Source of the DNA: Methylotenera sp.
GTDB taxonomy: Bacteria > Pseudomonadota > Gammaproteobacteria > Burkholderiales > Methylophilaceae
DNA: 35,234 nucleotides
Reading direction: 5' to 3'
Assembly: GCA_023259635.1 (NCBI GenBank)
Contig: JALRGX010000138.1
Coordinates: forward strand, 1-35,234
The notes below the pieces were generated by a model. That model was given only the letters and a program-made list of their open reading frames with translations. It was not told the DNA's origin and ran no database searches. Shown one piece after another: positions 34,911 through 35,234 of this stretch (positions are counted from its first letter, which is position 1; each line of letters begins with the position of its first letter). The position numbers were made by a program, and so were the translations under genes.

Positions 34911-35234
34911 TTGATATTAAATAACTCGCTCACTGAACTAACAACAAGTGCCACTGATTTAGCACTGGCCATTGAATGCGTTGTGATTACAACCTTACTA
35001 TTGCGTACAGCAACTACTGATCCATGGAGAAAAAAAGTCTGGTACTGGGTATTTACCCTTCTGGCAGTTTCATCTTTGCTCGGGGCTCTGGCGCATGGTT
35101 TAACAATGCCTGATTACATTAACGCAGCGCTATGGAAACCGCTCTACTTAAGCAATGGAATTTTGGTGGCGCTGTTCTTCATAGGCGCTGTGGCAGATCT
35201 GCGATTCCGCACCCTGGCACAGCGACTTACGTCA
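34911..35234 (+). CDS. Membrane protein of unknown function (3' end cut by window)
   Basis: An open frame runs from about 34840 to the window edge with no ATG. The first good start is TTG 34911, giving 108 visible residues. No clear ribosome-binding site is seen, so the start is uncertain. Three to four hydrophobic segments: LALAIECVVITTLLL near residue 18, WYWVFTLLAVSSLLGALAHG near 47, and GILVALFFIGAVADL near 87. A TDLALA..EC...LR start and an internal GALAHG recall a bacterial membrane family with no assigned role; I cannot name it with confidence. It was the gene next to the cassette insertion site before insertion. Confidence 0.55.
   Translation, partial: MILNNSLTELTTSATDLALAIECVVITTLLLRTATTDPWRKKVWYWVFTLLAVSSLLGALAHGLTMPDYINAALWKPLYLSNGILVALFFIGAVADLRFRTLAQRLTS

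Overview
The window reads as a chromosomal segment of a betaproteobacterium, most probably a Methylophilaceae (Methylotenera-like) methylotroph. This is inferred from gene order (thrB / DUF2782 / LOG / polA; dusB-fis-purH-purD), HrcA/CIRCE control of groESL, a BPSS1780-type membrane protein and the moderate GC content. No database search was possible. About 30 genes are intact and mostly housekeeping. There is no rRNA, tRNA, CRISPR array or prophage.

Layout. 1-1013 (-): a cut-off Tas-like aldo/keto reductase, overlapped by one base by an unrecognised 193-residue protein. 1046-3396 (+): groES-groEL behind a CIRCE operator. 3441-6213 is an AT-rich accessory patch: a KTSC protein plus an OLD-family ATPase/TOPRIM nuclease, then a RAYT transposase bracketed by four REP hairpins. 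6365-10590 (+): fklB, ybfF, a structured non-coding stretch holding a likely minus-strand sRNA, and uvrD. 10591-11012 has no gene but is full of hairpins. 11013-14177 (-): BPSS1780-like membrane protein, thrB, DUF2782, LOG. 14363-18953 (+): polA, the mntA-hepT toxin-antitoxin pair, a CinA-like protein and a YkgJ protein. 18915-20183 (-): an MHS-type MFS transporter. 20305-29973 (+): dusB-fis, purH, purD, hemF, apeB and two sodium-coupled amino-acid transporters. 30035-33503 (-): a small cytochrome c, yeaD and ilvD. 33646-34887: two gene cassettes with integron attC-type sites. 34911-end: the start of a membrane protein.

How the genes work together. Chaperones (GroESL, FklB), DNA repair (UvrD, PolA), purine synthesis (PurH, PurD), branched-chain and threonine amino-acid synthesis (IlvD, ThrB) and haem/cytochrome functions (HemF, cytochrome c) form an ordinary core. 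Accessory modules sit between core operons: KTSC-OLD, the REP/RAYT unit, HepT-MntA and the cassette pair. Several families of small palindromic elements fill the intergenic gaps.

The most interesting signals are: (i) an integrase-less pair of attC cassettes beside ilvD, one encoding a GIY-YIG nuclease, whose borders allow the empty site to be reconstructed; (ii) a five-hairpin minus-strand RNA with C-rich anti-Shine-Dalgarno loops and a perfect terminator upstream of uvrD; (iii) the KTSC-OLD pair as a possible defence module; (iv) a REPtron; (v) a dispersed ~100-bp palindrome family; and (vi) an FNR-type site placed at -41.5 of a candidate cytochrome c promoter.
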